A stretch of 64,000 bases of DNA, from the NCBI GenBank assembly GCA_029782365.1, contig JAKOUW010000112.1:33286-97285 (forward strand), given 5' to 3'. Below the pieces are notes generated by a model. That model saw only the letters and a program-made list of their open reading frames with translations. It did no database searches and was not told the origin of the DNA. The translations under genes were made by a program, and so were the position numbers. The stretch is from Chloroflexota bacterium. GTDB taxonomy: Bacteria > Chloroflexota > Anaerolineae > Anaerolineales > UBA4823. This document shows positions 36,083 through 43,672 of this stretch, piece after piece (position 1 is the stretch's first letter; every line of letters starts with the position of its first letter).

Positions 36083-37518
36083 TATCGTCGCTCCTTACCC
36101 TGGCGGGCGCGCGCCTGCCACCATTGGCGGAAACCGCCGGTAAAGACCGGCAGAGGTCGCGCTTTGGTCCAGCGGCTGAGTGGGTAGGGCGCCCATGGAA
36201 TCCACTGGCCGCGCCGGAACATGCTCATTACCCCAGGCAGCAGGCGGGCGCCCAGGCGGTACACCCAGTTCCAGGCCAGGGCTATGCTTGCCAGGCCAGC
36301 AGCCGTGCGCACTGTTGCCGGCATCGTTGAGGCCGCAAAGTCGTCGCCCTGGGCGACGCGCCGCCGCAGATGGCGCAAGATGGTCGGTATCGGAATTTTG
36401 ACCGGGCAGACATCGGCACAGGCGCCGCACAATGTAGAGGCATACGGCAGTTCACGCGCCGTGGGTGTGCCGAGCATCTGCGGAGCGAAGATGGCGCCGA
36501 TCGGGCCAGAAATGAACCAGCCGTAAGCAAAGCCGCCCACACTTTTGTACACCGGGCAGACATTGGCGCAGGCGCCGCAGCGAATGCACTTGAACACCTC
36601 GCGCCCGACCGGGTCTTTGAGCACGTTCGAACGGCCATTATCCAGCAAGACGAGGTGGAATTCCTTAGGACCGAACTCGCCCTCGGCCTGCCGCGGACCG
36701 GTGATGAACTGGGTGTAGGTGGAAAGCTTTTGGCCGGTCGCCGAGCGAGCCAGCAGTTTCAAAAAAACGGTCAGCGATTCCCAGTCTGGGATGACTTTGT
36801 CGATGCCAACGACCGCCACATGCAGGTCGGGCAGGGTGGTGCACATGCGACCATTGCCTTCATTGGTCACCATGACGATTGTCCCACTCTCAGCCACCAT
36901 GAAATTAGCCCCCGAAATACCCATCTCGGCCGCCAGGAATTTTTCGCGCAGTTTTTCACGAGCGATGCGTGTCAGCTCGATGGGGTCGGCTGGGGCGTTA
37001 ATGTGCAATTTCTCACTGAACAGGTCGGCGATATCTTCTTTACGCAGGTGCACCGCCGGCACAATGATGTGCGAGGGCCCGGTGCCGGCCAGTTGGATAA
37101 TATACTCGCCCAGGTCGGTCTCCAGCGCCTCGATGCCAGCATCCTGCAAGGCATGGTTCAAGCCAATCTCCTCCGTCGCCATCGACTTGGCTTTGACAGC
37201 CAGGCGGACGTTGTGGTCTTTGGCAATCTTCAGTACGATCTGGCGAGCGTCTTCGGCCGTCGCCGCCCAGTGCACATACCCGCCGGCCGCCTGCACAGCA
37301 GATTCCAAACGGGCAAGATATACGTCCATGTTCTCAATGGTATGCAGCCGAATGTCCGAGCCGATCTGGCGCAGATCTTCCCATTGGGGCAACTCGGCCA
37401 CGCGGGTCGAGCGCAGGCCGGCAAAGCGCCCGGTGGCCTGTTGGACGGCCGAGGGTATGCTGTCGGGGATATGCTCAGTGTAGGTTTCAAAATCAATATA
37501 AGCCGGGGTTTCGCTCAT
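36082..37518 (-). CDS. lutB: LutB-like iron-sulfur lactate oxidation protein
   Basis: A 478-residue protein: an N-terminal LUD domain (about 60-290, GISGANFMVAESGTIV at 200-215), then a ferredoxin-like domain with two [4Fe-4S] motifs. The first is CIRCGACANVCP (Cys311, 314, 317, 321) and the second is CGACADVCP (Cys364, 367, 371). This matches B. subtilis LutB in order and length. ATG 37518 has GAGG six bases upstream; a longer reading from 37545 would overlap lutA by more than 20 bases. Electrons from lactate probably pass through these clusters to ferredoxin or a quinone. Confidence 0.95.
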   Translation of the reverse strand: MSETPAYIDFETYTEHIPDSIPSAVQQATGRFAGLRSTRVAELPQWEDLRQIGSDIRLHTIENMDVYLARLESAVQAAGGYVHWAATAEDARQIVLKIAKDHNVRLAVKAKSMATEEIGLNHALQDAGIEALETDLGEYIIQLAGTGPSHIIVPAVHLRKEDIADLFSEKLHINAPADPIELTRIAREKLREKFLAAEMGISGANFMVAESGTIVMVTNEGNGRMCTTLPDLHVAVVGIDKVIPDWESLTVFLKLLARSATGQKLSTYTQFITGPRQAEGEFGPKEFHLVLLDNGRSNVLKDPVGREVFKCIRCGACANVCPVYKSVGGFAYGWFISGPIGAIFAPQMLGTPTARELPYASTLCGACADVCPVKIPIPTILRHLRRRVAQGDDFAASTMPATVRTAAGLASIALAWNWVYRLGARLLPGVMSMFRRGQWIPWAPYPLSRWTKARPLPVFTGGFRQWWQARARQGKERR

Positions 37519-37522
37519 ACGT

Positions 37523-38254
37523 TTACCTCGCCGCCAGCAAATCAATGATATGCATCGCCTGGATGGTCGAGCCTGCCTTGTGCAGGCCGCCGGCGATGTT
37601 CATCAGGCAGCCCGGCTCACAGGTGATGACCGTGTCGGCGCCGCTGGCCAGGATGTTTTTCACCTTGCTTTCCATCATCGCCCGACTGACTTCCGGGTAG
37701 GTAACCGTAAAGGCGCCGCCAAAACCGCAACAGGTGTCCTCTTCTTTCAGCGGGATGAACTCTAACCCTTTGACTGCACCCAACAGCGCCTTCGCCTCGC
37801 TTTTCAGCCCCATTTCACGCAGGTAATGGCAGGAGGCGTGGTAGGTGACTTTGTGCGGGTAGGCGGCGCCGACATCGGTGACTTTGAGCTCATTCACCAG
37901 GTATTCGGTAAACTCAAACGTGCGAGCGGCGATTTCCACGGCTTGGGCGTGTTCGGTTGAACCCGGTGAAAACAACTCCGCGTAGTGGTGTTTCACCATG
38001 CTGACACACGATCCCGAAGGACCGACGATCGGCGCGCTGTTTTTGCTGAAAGCGCGCAGGAAATTCAAAGCCACCGCGCGTGTCTGATTTTCGAAGCCGT
38101 TGTTGAACAGCGGCTGCCCACAGCAGGTCTGCTCGGTTGGGAAGACCAGCTCAACACCCAGGCTCTCGAGCAAATGGGTCATATTCTGCAGCGTGGCTGT
38201 GTAGAATTGGTCTGCGAGGCAGGTGATGAACAACTGGACTTTTGGCATAGACAT
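37523..38254 (-). CDS. lutA: LutA-like CCG-domain iron-sulfur oxidoreductase
   Basis: A 243-residue protein with two cysteine-rich CCG domains. The first holds TEQTCCGQPLFNNG (about 40-55); the second holds TYHASCHYLREMG and DTCCGFGGAF. These bind unusual 4Fe-4S clusters, as in heterodisulfide reductase subunit B and GlpC. It is the first gene of lutABC; lutB starts four bases after its stop. Upstream, 46 bases away, lies the class II aldolase gene on the same strand. The complex would oxidise L-lactate made from L-lactaldehyde. Confidence 0.94.
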   Translation of the reverse strand: MSMPKVQLFITCLADQFYTATLQNMTHLLESLGVELVFPTEQTCCGQPLFNNGFENQTRAVALNFLRAFSKNSAPIVGPSGSCVSMVKHHYAELFSPGSTEHAQAVEIAARTFEFTEYLVNELKVTDVGAAYPHKVTYHASCHYLREMGLKSEAKALLGAVKGLEFIPLKEEDTCCGFGGAFTVTYPEVSRAMMESKVKNILASGADTVITCEPGCLMNIAGGLHKAGSTIQAMHIIDLLAAR

Positions 38255-38300
38255 TCATCCTGTTTCTCCTGGCGAGGGCGGTAGCCAGGAACGGGAGCGG

Positions 38301-38912
38301 CTAGAATTTATTGTAGGCTTCGCTCATCTTGCGGTATTCGATGAACGGCTCGTTGATTTGTTTGGTAAACAGCATGATCTGGCAGGCTTCTTCCAATGTG
38401 GATGACCAGAAGAAAGCCTCATCCAATGTTTGACCGGTGGCGAAACTGCCGTGCCCGCGCAGCATGATAATTTTGTAATTCCGGAGCGCCTCAGCCACTT
38501 TGTTGGCCATCTGTGGCGTGCCAGAGGCGAATTCCTCGGTGATCACAGGCACTTTTTTGAGAAGGTACGAAGCCTCATTGTCGATCGGCACAATTTCATC
38601 GCGCGAGAGGGAAAATGAAATCGCCGTGCGCGGGTGACAGTGGCAAATCGCCAGGGCAGGCGTATTCAAATAAACCGTGCGGTGCACCAGCAGCTCGGTG
38701 GAAGCCAGGGCCACGCCGCTGTCGTTTTTATCCAGACGGGTTTCGATCAGGTCATGAGGCTTGAGGTTGCCCAACATTGCGCCGCGGCGCTTAATGATCA
38801 CCCGGTCGCCCAGGCGTATGCTCAGGTTGCCGCCATGCGAAGAAATCATGTTGGCGGTGTACAAATCGCGGCCGATTTCACGGAACATATCATAAATTCG
38901 AGGGTCGATCAT
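38301..38912 (-). CDS. Class II (zinc) aldolase, probable rhamnulose/fuculose-1-phosphate aldolase
   Basis: A 203-residue AraD/FucA-family aldolase. Visible are SSHGGNLSIRLGDR (24-37), the phosphate-binding loop, zinc-ligand HCHP (94-97) and the third ligand His in LRGHGSFATG (about 154). Glu in the SYLLKKVPVITEEF region may act as the base. Family enzymes cleave L-fuculose 1-phosphate or L-rhamnulose 1-phosphate to DHAP and L-lactaldehyde. Here the operon contains L-rhamnose isomerase, which favours rhamnulose 1-phosphate, though the short length is nearer FucA than E. coli RhaD. GAGGAG is five bases upstream. It lies ten bases after the aldehyde oxidoreductase gene. Confidence 0.88.
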   Translation of the reverse strand: MIDPRIYDMFREIGRDLYTANMISSHGGNLSIRLGDRVIIKRRGAMLGNLKPHDLIETRLDKNDSGVALASTELLVHRTVYLNTPALAICHCHPRTAISFSLSRDEIVPIDNEASYLLKKVPVITEEFASGTPQMANKVAEALRNYKIIMLRGHGSFATGQTLDEAFFWSSTLEEACQIMLFTKQINEPFIEYRKMSEAYNKF

Positions 38913-38921
38913 ATATTCTCC

Positions 38922-40718
38922 TCAGGCGACTGCCTGTACCAAATTGGACAATCCCAGTTCTTGCAGTTTCTGCGGCCTGGGCACACCATGCTCATCCCAA
39001 CCGCGGCTGCGGTAATATTCTTTCAGCATGGGTTCCAGGTGCGAAACCCAACCTTTCGACGGACCATCCGCCGGCGCTTCGTTGAGCAAACGGGGCGGCA
39101 GGGTATCGTCGTTGCTGGTGAAGCCTTCGCGGTTGTTATACAGGCGCTCCAGGTTCCACACCCGTTCGCCCGCTTTGATCATATCGCCGGTCGCATAATG
39201 GAAACCAGTCACAGCGCTCAAGACTCGGGCAAAATATTCATCAGCGACACCCATGTTGGTGAACTTACACACCACCAGCGAATCGATCGCCGCGTTAGAA
39301 TTCTGGTTCAAGATGACAAAACTGCTCTTGCCCTGCACCTGGAAGCGGTCGATCAGCTTGGGCAGACCGAGAACCTCCAGGCCGATCATGTTGCCGCGCA
39401 TGTGGCAGCCGCCGCGGTTGGAGGTGGCGTAGAGCAAGCCCTGGCCTTGCAGGCCGCGCGGGTCATAAGCCGGCATCTCCATCCCCTTGGCAGTCATGGA
39501 AAGCTCAGGATGGCCGTATTTGGTCGCCAGGCGCAGCGAGCCGTCAGCCAGCTCGGCGCCCAGGTCGCGCCGGTAAGCAATCTCTTCCACGCTGCGCGCC
39601 AGCAAGTCAGCGCGGCCGAAACGCAGATCAGAGTCCATGTAGCCTTTTTCGCTCAATTCCATGGCGCAAGCAATCGTCGAACCGGCGGAGATCGTGTCCA
39701 ACCCCAGGTCGTTGCACAGCGCATTGACTTCGATGATCGCCGGCAGATCGTCCACGCCGCACTGTGCGCCGAAGGCCCAGGTGCTCTCGAACTCGGGACC
39801 TTCGCCCTCCACTTTCTCGGTTTTGCTGACGCGTGTGCAGCCGATCGGGCAGGCCCAGCACGAGGCATTTTTGACCAGGTATTTCTCGGTCAGTTCTTCG
39901 CCCGAGATGGCCTCGGCGCCTTCGAACTGCGTCTGTTGGTGGTTGCGGGTGGCCAGCGCGCCGATGTTGTTCATGATATTCATCAGCACCACCGTGCCAA
40001 ACTCAGGCAGAGCCTGGCTGGTCAGCGGGCTGGCAGCCAGCAGCTTACGAGTTTCATAGAGCAGGAATTTAAAGCGCTCTTTATCCTCAATTTCGGGCCG
40101 TTCTTTGCCTTCCACCACAATGGCCTTCAGATTTTTCGAACCCATCACCGCCCCCGGGCCGCCGCGCGCCAGCGCCCGCTCGCGGTCATTCATGATCGCG
40201 GCAATGCGGCTCAGGTTCTCGCCAGCCGGGCCGATGCACAGCACGTTCCGCCGGTTGTTATCTTGACCCAACTTCTCGGTTAGAGCGAAGACGCGCATGC
40301 CCCACAGTTCGCTGGCGTCGTGAAAAGTGATTGCACCGTTCTTGATCTCAATCCAGACCGGTTTTTCGGAACGCCCGCGCACAATCATCGCGTCGTAGCC
40401 GGTTTTCTTGAACTGCATGCCCCAGAAGCCGCCCGAATTAGCGTCCAGCACCGTGCCGGTCAGCGGGCTTTTGGTGGTCACCGAAAAGCGATTGCTGGTC
40501 TGGTAGCCAGTGCCGGTCAGCGGGCCGTTGGTGAAGATGAGCACATTCTGCGGGCTGAGCGGATCGACCTCTGGGCCAACCAGGTCCCAGAGCAGTCGGG
40601 CGCCCAACCCGCGCCCGCCAATAAATTGGTGGGCAATTTCCATATCCAATGGGTAGGATTTCGTGGTATGCGCTGTCAGATCGATTTCTAATATTTTGCC
40701 ATTCCAACCGTTCATCAT
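38922..40718 (-). CDS. Tungsten-type aldehyde:ferredoxin oxidoreductase
   Basis: A 598-residue AOR-family enzyme that oxidises aldehydes to acids with ferredoxin, using a tungstopterin (bis-MGD-like) cofactor and one [4Fe-4S] cluster. Cluster ligands are Cys287, Cys290 and Cys294 (CWACPIGC) and Cys484 (SLVVCKF), spaced as in Pyrococcus AOR. The N-terminal pterin-binding domain shows GRGLGARLLWD and FSVTTKSPLTGT. LGLDTISAG (338-346) is typical of domain 2. Two tandem ATGs exist (40718 and 40715); the second is better spaced from AAAGGAG. Context with a rhamnulose-P aldolase and LutABC makes L-lactaldehyde the best guess for substrate. Confidence 0.94.
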   Translation of the reverse strand: MMNGWNGKILEIDLTAHTTKSYPLDMEIAHQFIGGRGLGARLLWDLVGPEVDPLSPQNVLIFTNGPLTGTGYQTSNRFSVTTKSPLTGTVLDANSGGFWGMQFKKTGYDAMIVRGRSEKPVWIEIKNGAITFHDASELWGMRVFALTEKLGQDNNRRNVLCIGPAGENLSRIAAIMNDRERALARGGPGAVMGSKNLKAIVVEGKERPEIEDKERFKFLLYETRKLLAASPLTSQALPEFGTVVLMNIMNNIGALATRNHQQTQFEGAEAISGEELTEKYLVKNASCWACPIGCTRVSKTEKVEGEGPEFESTWAFGAQCGVDDLPAIIEVNALCNDLGLDTISAGSTIACAMELSEKGYMDSDLRFGRADLLARSVEEIAYRRDLGAELADGSLRLATKYGHPELSMTAKGMEMPAYDPRGLQGQGLLYATSNRGGCHMRGNMIGLEVLGLPKLIDRFQVQGKSSFVILNQNSNAAIDSLVVCKFTNMGVADEYFARVLSAVTGFHYATGDMIKAGERVWNLERLYNNREGFTSNDDTLPPRLLNEAPADGPSKGWVSHLEPMLKEYYRSRGWDEHGVPRPQKLQELGLSNLVQAVA

Positions 40719-40739
40719 ATCTCCTTTGCCCCGCCGGGT

Positions 40740-40997
40740 TCACCCACCGGCAATGGGTGGGAAAACTGCGATTTGGTCATCTGCCGCGACCGGGGCGTGT
40801 TCATCTGTAATTGTGTGACCGTTAATGGTGATCACCACGTGCGGGCGAATTCGCCCGTCTTCGACCAATTGAGCTGCCAGCAGAGGATAGCGTTCGACCA
40901 GGTTTGCCAGCACCTCAGCAATGGTTCCACCTGTCCCAGGGACTTCCTTGGCGCCGGCCGCTTTGCGTAGGCTGGCGAACAAACTGACGCGGGGCAT
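40740..40997 (-). CDS. MoaD/ThiS-family sulfur carrier
   Basis: An 85-residue ubiquitin-like protein ending in the required Gly-Gly (FPPIAGG). Its beta-grasp pattern (VSLFASLRKAAG at 4-15, then DDQIAVFPP) is that of MoaD, which donates sulfur to molybdopterin or tungstopterin. ATG 40997 has AAAGG upstream; longer readings run into the rhaA 3' end. It lies 21 bases before the AOR gene, an arrangement often seen with tungsten enzymes, so it probably serves cofactor synthesis for that enzyme. Confidence 0.88.
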   Translation of the reverse strand: MPRVSLFASLRKAAGAKEVPGTGGTIAEVLANLVERYPLLAAQLVEDGRIRPHVVITINGHTITDEHAPVAADDQIAVFPPIAGG

Positions 40998-41025
40998 ATC
41001 GCCTTTCCTGGTTTTCAACGCTGGC

Positions 41026-42294
41026 TCAGCGCCCAGCGCGCTGCGCCAACACATTTTGCTCGTAAGCTTTGATAGTGTCGACATAAGCCATGCCAACCGG
41101 CGCTCCTTTTACCAGGCAGTGGTAATCCCAGACGGCGGCCGCTGGCATAGCCTTCAACTCCTCCTGCAAAGCCAGGCGGCTCGAGAAGTCTCCCTCTGCT
41201 TCATATTTGATGAGCAGGGCCTGCGGCTCCAGCAAGGCATTCAGCATAGCTCGCAGGGTGTTGCGGGCGCCCACCGTCCAGGCTGCCAGGCGGTTGATGC
41301 TGGCGTCGAAGTAATCGAGCCCGATGTGCACCCGGTTAAGCGCTCCGGCGCGCACGATCTCCTGAGCGATCGCCTGCAAATCATCGTTGAACGTCACCAC
41401 GTGGTCGCTGTCCCAGCGCACACCGCGGCTGACGTGCAGCAGCAGCTCGTCAAGGAACACCAGCAGCGCCGAGATCTTGTCGGCGATGGTCTCCGTGGGG
41501 TGGAAATGCCCGCTGTCCAACGTCAGCAGTATCTTGCGGCTGACAGCATAGGCCGTGTAAAACTCCATCGAACCGGTGACATAGCTCTCCGAGCCGATGC
41601 CAAACAGCTTGGGTTCAACAGCATCCAGGTTGTGCGGCAGTTTCTCGGCCAGCACTCTGTCGAGGGAATCCAGCAGGCGGCGGCGAGGCGCGCTGCGATC
41701 GGCGGGCGTATCTTTGTAGCCATCCGGTATCCAGATATTGGTCACGGCCTTACTGCCCAGCTCACGTCCAAAATATTCGCCGATCCTGCGGCTGGCAATG
41801 CAGTGTTCCACCCAGTACTGGCGGATGGCTGAGTCGGGGTGCGAGAGGGTGAAGCCGTCCGCCGCCAGTGGGTGCGAGAAGCAGGTTGGGTTGAAATCCA
41901 GGCCATGTCCTTTGGTCTTCGCCCAATCCACCCAGGCGGCAAAATGCTGCGGTTCGATCGCATTGCGTTCCACTTTTTTCCCTGCCTCAAGATAAATGGC
42001 ATGCAAATTTAGCCGGTGAGCGCCGGGCAGCAAGCTGTAAACTACATCCAGGTCGCGGCGCAGTTCATCTGCATTGCGCGCCTTGCCGGGGTAATTTCCG
42101 GTGGCGGCAATCCCGCCCGTCAGCTCGCCGCCGGGGTTCTCAAAGCCGCTCACATCGTCGCCTTGCCAGCAGTGCAGCGAGATAGCGACTTTCTCCATTT
42201 GCTGCAAGATCGTATCGGTATCTACGCCCAGGCTGGCGTAACGCTCTTTGGCCTGGGCATACGCCGACCGGATTTGAGATTCGGAAAGATTCAT
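41026..42294 (-). CDS. rhaA: L-rhamnose isomerase
   Basis: A 422-residue RhaA of the E. coli type (usual length about 419), which interconverts L-rhamnose and L-rhamnulose. Recognisable are [14 protein letters not shown] (39-52), [17 protein letters not shown], the helix with NLHAIYLE, and metal-ligand segments [22 protein letters not shown] and [11 protein letters not shown] 42294 has GGAG seven bases upstream; the frame continues upstream into the DeoR gene but without a start signal. It follows the DeoR regulator by 17 bases and opens the catabolic part of the operon. No rhamnulokinase or mutarotase is encoded nearby. Confidence 0.96.
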   Translation of the reverse strand: MNLSESQIRSAYAQAKERYASLGVDTDTILQQMEKVAISLHCWQGDDVSGFENPGGELTGGIAATGNYPGKARNADELRRDLDVVYSLLPGAHRLNLHAIYLEAGKKVERNAIEPQHFAAWVDWAKTKGHGLDFNPTCFSHPLAADGFTLSHPDSAIRQYWVEHCIASRRIGEYFGRELGSKAVTNIWIPDGYKDTPADRSAPRRRLLDSLDRVLAEKLPHNLDAVEPKLFGIGSESYVTGSMEFYTAYAVSRKILLTLDSGHFHPTETIADKISALLVFLDELLLHVSRGVRWDSDHVVTFNDDLQAIAQEIVRAGALNRVHIGLDYFDASINRLAAWTVGARNTLRAMLNALLEPQALLIKYEAEGDFSSRLALQEELKAMPAAAVWDYHCLVKGAPVGMAYVDTIKAYEQNVLAQRAGR

Positions 42295-42311
42295 GAATAT
42301 CTCCTCTTGAG

Positions 42312-43097
42312 CTAAAAAATCTGCGCCAGGGCGCCGCAGATCGTGATCGCCAGCCCGGCCTGCTCGAAGGCCTGCTTCCACTCCGGGGTGATGCCTGCAT
42401 CGGTGTACAGGCAGCAAAGCTGGTCAGGCCTGGCAAAGGGCGTCAAGTCTTCTTTACCCAGCTTGCTTGAATCAACCAGGCCAAACACCTGCTGGGCAGA
42501 TTCAATCGCTTTGCGTTTGAGCTGGGCTTCTTCCAGGTGCACTTCGGTCATCCCGCGCACCACACTGAAACCGCTGCATGAAACGAAAGCCTTCTGCACG
42601 TGCAAATCCCGAATGGCTTGCTCACTGAACAAACCGGTCAGCGACGAGCCATCCTGGCTGAGGATACCGCCGATTAAGATCACTGTGTTGGAAGGGTTTT
42701 TCGCCAGCAGTCGGGCTACATCGATTCCATTGGTCACCACCCGCAGGCGCTGTTTTGACTCCAGCGCCAGGGCGAAGTAATAGATTGTGCTGGACGCATC
42801 CAGCAAGATCGAGTCGCCGTCTTGAACCAACTGCGCCGCGCAGCGGGCGATGGCTTCTTTCTCCACCGCATGTTCGCGATGCCGCTCGGTGAAGGAGGTG
42901 TTGTTGAAACTCGTTTGTTCCACCAGGACTGCGCCGCCGTGGAAACGGTTCAAACGCCCTTCCGCTTCCAGCGCGTTCAGATCATTGCGCACGGTCCCTT
43001 CCGAAATCTGGAGAGCCCGGGCAATTTCAGGGATGCGCGCGCCCGGCTGCCTGCGCAGTAGATCGACCAAAGATTGGCGCCGCTCATAAGTGGTCAT
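42312..43097 (-). CDS. DeoR-family regulator
   Basis: A 261-residue DeoR-type repressor. The N-terminal HTH (about 5-55) includes [20 protein letters not shown] and the DeoR signature with [19 protein letters not shown]. The C-terminal DeoRC/sugar-phosphate-sensing domain follows (about 75-230; [18 protein letters not shown] is the phosphate-binding loop). AAAGGA lies nine bases upstream of ATG 43097. It is first in the operon with rhaA, AOR, aldolase and lutABC and presumably senses a phosphorylated intermediate such as rhamnulose 1-phosphate. A likely operator is the short inverted repeat at 43154-43167. Confidence 0.9.
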   Translation of the reverse strand: MTTYERRQSLVDLLRRQPGARIPEIARALQISEGTVRNDLNALEAEGRLNRFHGGAVLVEQTSFNNTSFTERHREHAVEKEAIARCAAQLVQDGDSILLDASSTIYYFALALESKQRLRVVTNGIDVARLLAKNPSNTVILIGGILSQDGSSLTGLFSEQAIRDLHVQKAFVSCSGFSVVRGMTEVHLEEAQLKRKAIESAQQVFGLVDSSKLGKEDLTPFARPDQLCCLYTDAGITPEWKQAFEQAGLAITICGALAQIF

Positions 43098-43153
43098 CGA
43101 TGGGTTCCTTTGTCGGGCGAATCAGTATCATCAAATAACATTATAAATGATTG

Positions 43154-43167
43154 TTGATATTTGTCAA
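43154..43167. promoter_or_regulatory. Candidate DeoR operator
   Basis: TTGATATTTGTCAA is an inverted repeat (TTGA/TCAA, six-base spacer) in AT-rich DNA 57 bases upstream of the DeoR start. Spacing and composition fit DeoR-family sites, but no second copy was found, so this remains a guess. Confidence 0.3.
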
Positions 43168-43264
43168 TATTTTACTGAAATCACCAATTTTATTGCGTTT
43201 TGCATTGCGAAAAATCAAGAATTGCCTCATGACATTTGTTGAATTGGCTATATAATAAAAAATA

Positions 43265-43298
43265 TATACAGTGTATAACATTAAACAAATTGTATACA
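43265..43298. promoter_or_regulatory. Orphan palindromes resembling TetR operators
   Basis: TATACAGTGTATA (43265-43277) is a perfect palindrome around a central G, and TGTATACA (43291-43298) is a second palindrome with the same half site. They lie just upstream of the remnants of a TetR gene (43326-43553). They look like the operators of that lost regulator, still intact, or sites for a related TetR protein elsewhere. Confidence 0.4.
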
Positions 43299-43325
43299 CA
43301 ACGGAACACTTCTAATTACCAATAA

Positions 43326-43553
43326 CATTTACACCCCATACACCGTGAAAACCAGCGAGAATGGATACTGGAAGTCTCTGAAGATCTTTTCATCCAAAAA
43401 GGAATCGAGCAAGTCACGATTGGCGATATTGCCGAAGCCTCTCGCCCGACCAGAGCCACCATCTACAAATATTTCGCCAATAAAGAAGAATCTGCTGGTC
43501 GGCTCCGGAAAATTTCGAATGGGTCAGCGGGTTTGGCTCAAAATTCGGACTGA
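43326..43553 (+). pseudogene. Remnant of a TetR-family regulator (HTH only)
   Basis: One frame, without a start codon after the TAA at 43323-43325, encodes a clear TetR DNA-binding domain: QREWILEVSEDLFIQKG, then VTIGDIAEASRPTRATIYKYF and ANKEE. Homology stops at about 43490, after which the frame reads unrelated sequence to a TGA near 43551. The whole ligand-binding domain is missing. A deletion joins it to the end of a GH1 gene that starts at 43511 in a different frame. Confidence 0.75.
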
Positions 43554-43672
43554 TCGCCGTTGATCGCGCCACCCAACAACGCACGCCCAAGCCCAGCGCC
43601 TACTGGTTGGCTCCGTGGGGCGCGCCAACCGGCTGGAACTCGATGCGGTGCGCGGTTGAACTTGTAAACTAG
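43511..43672 (+). pseudogene. 3' remnant of a GH1 beta-glucosidase
   Basis: Codons from 43511 read NFEWVSGFGSKFGLIAVD, then ATQQRTPKPSAYW. This is the conserved C-terminal end of family 1 glycosidases (usual form DNFEW-x2-G-x4-FG-x3-VD). After that the frame runs 20 or so residues to a TAG at 43670-43672. Everything upstream, including both catalytic glutamates, is gone. With the TetR remnant before it, this marks a deleted TetR-controlled beta-glucoside locus. It abuts the carboxylesterase stop on the other strand. Confidence 0.75.

Noticed and set aside
36370..37548. 392-codon plus-strand frame
   Set aside because: Antisense to lutB, which carries two intact 4Fe-4S motifs.
38634..40283. 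549-codon plus-strand frame
   Set aside because: Antisense to the AOR gene and part of the aldolase gene, both certain.
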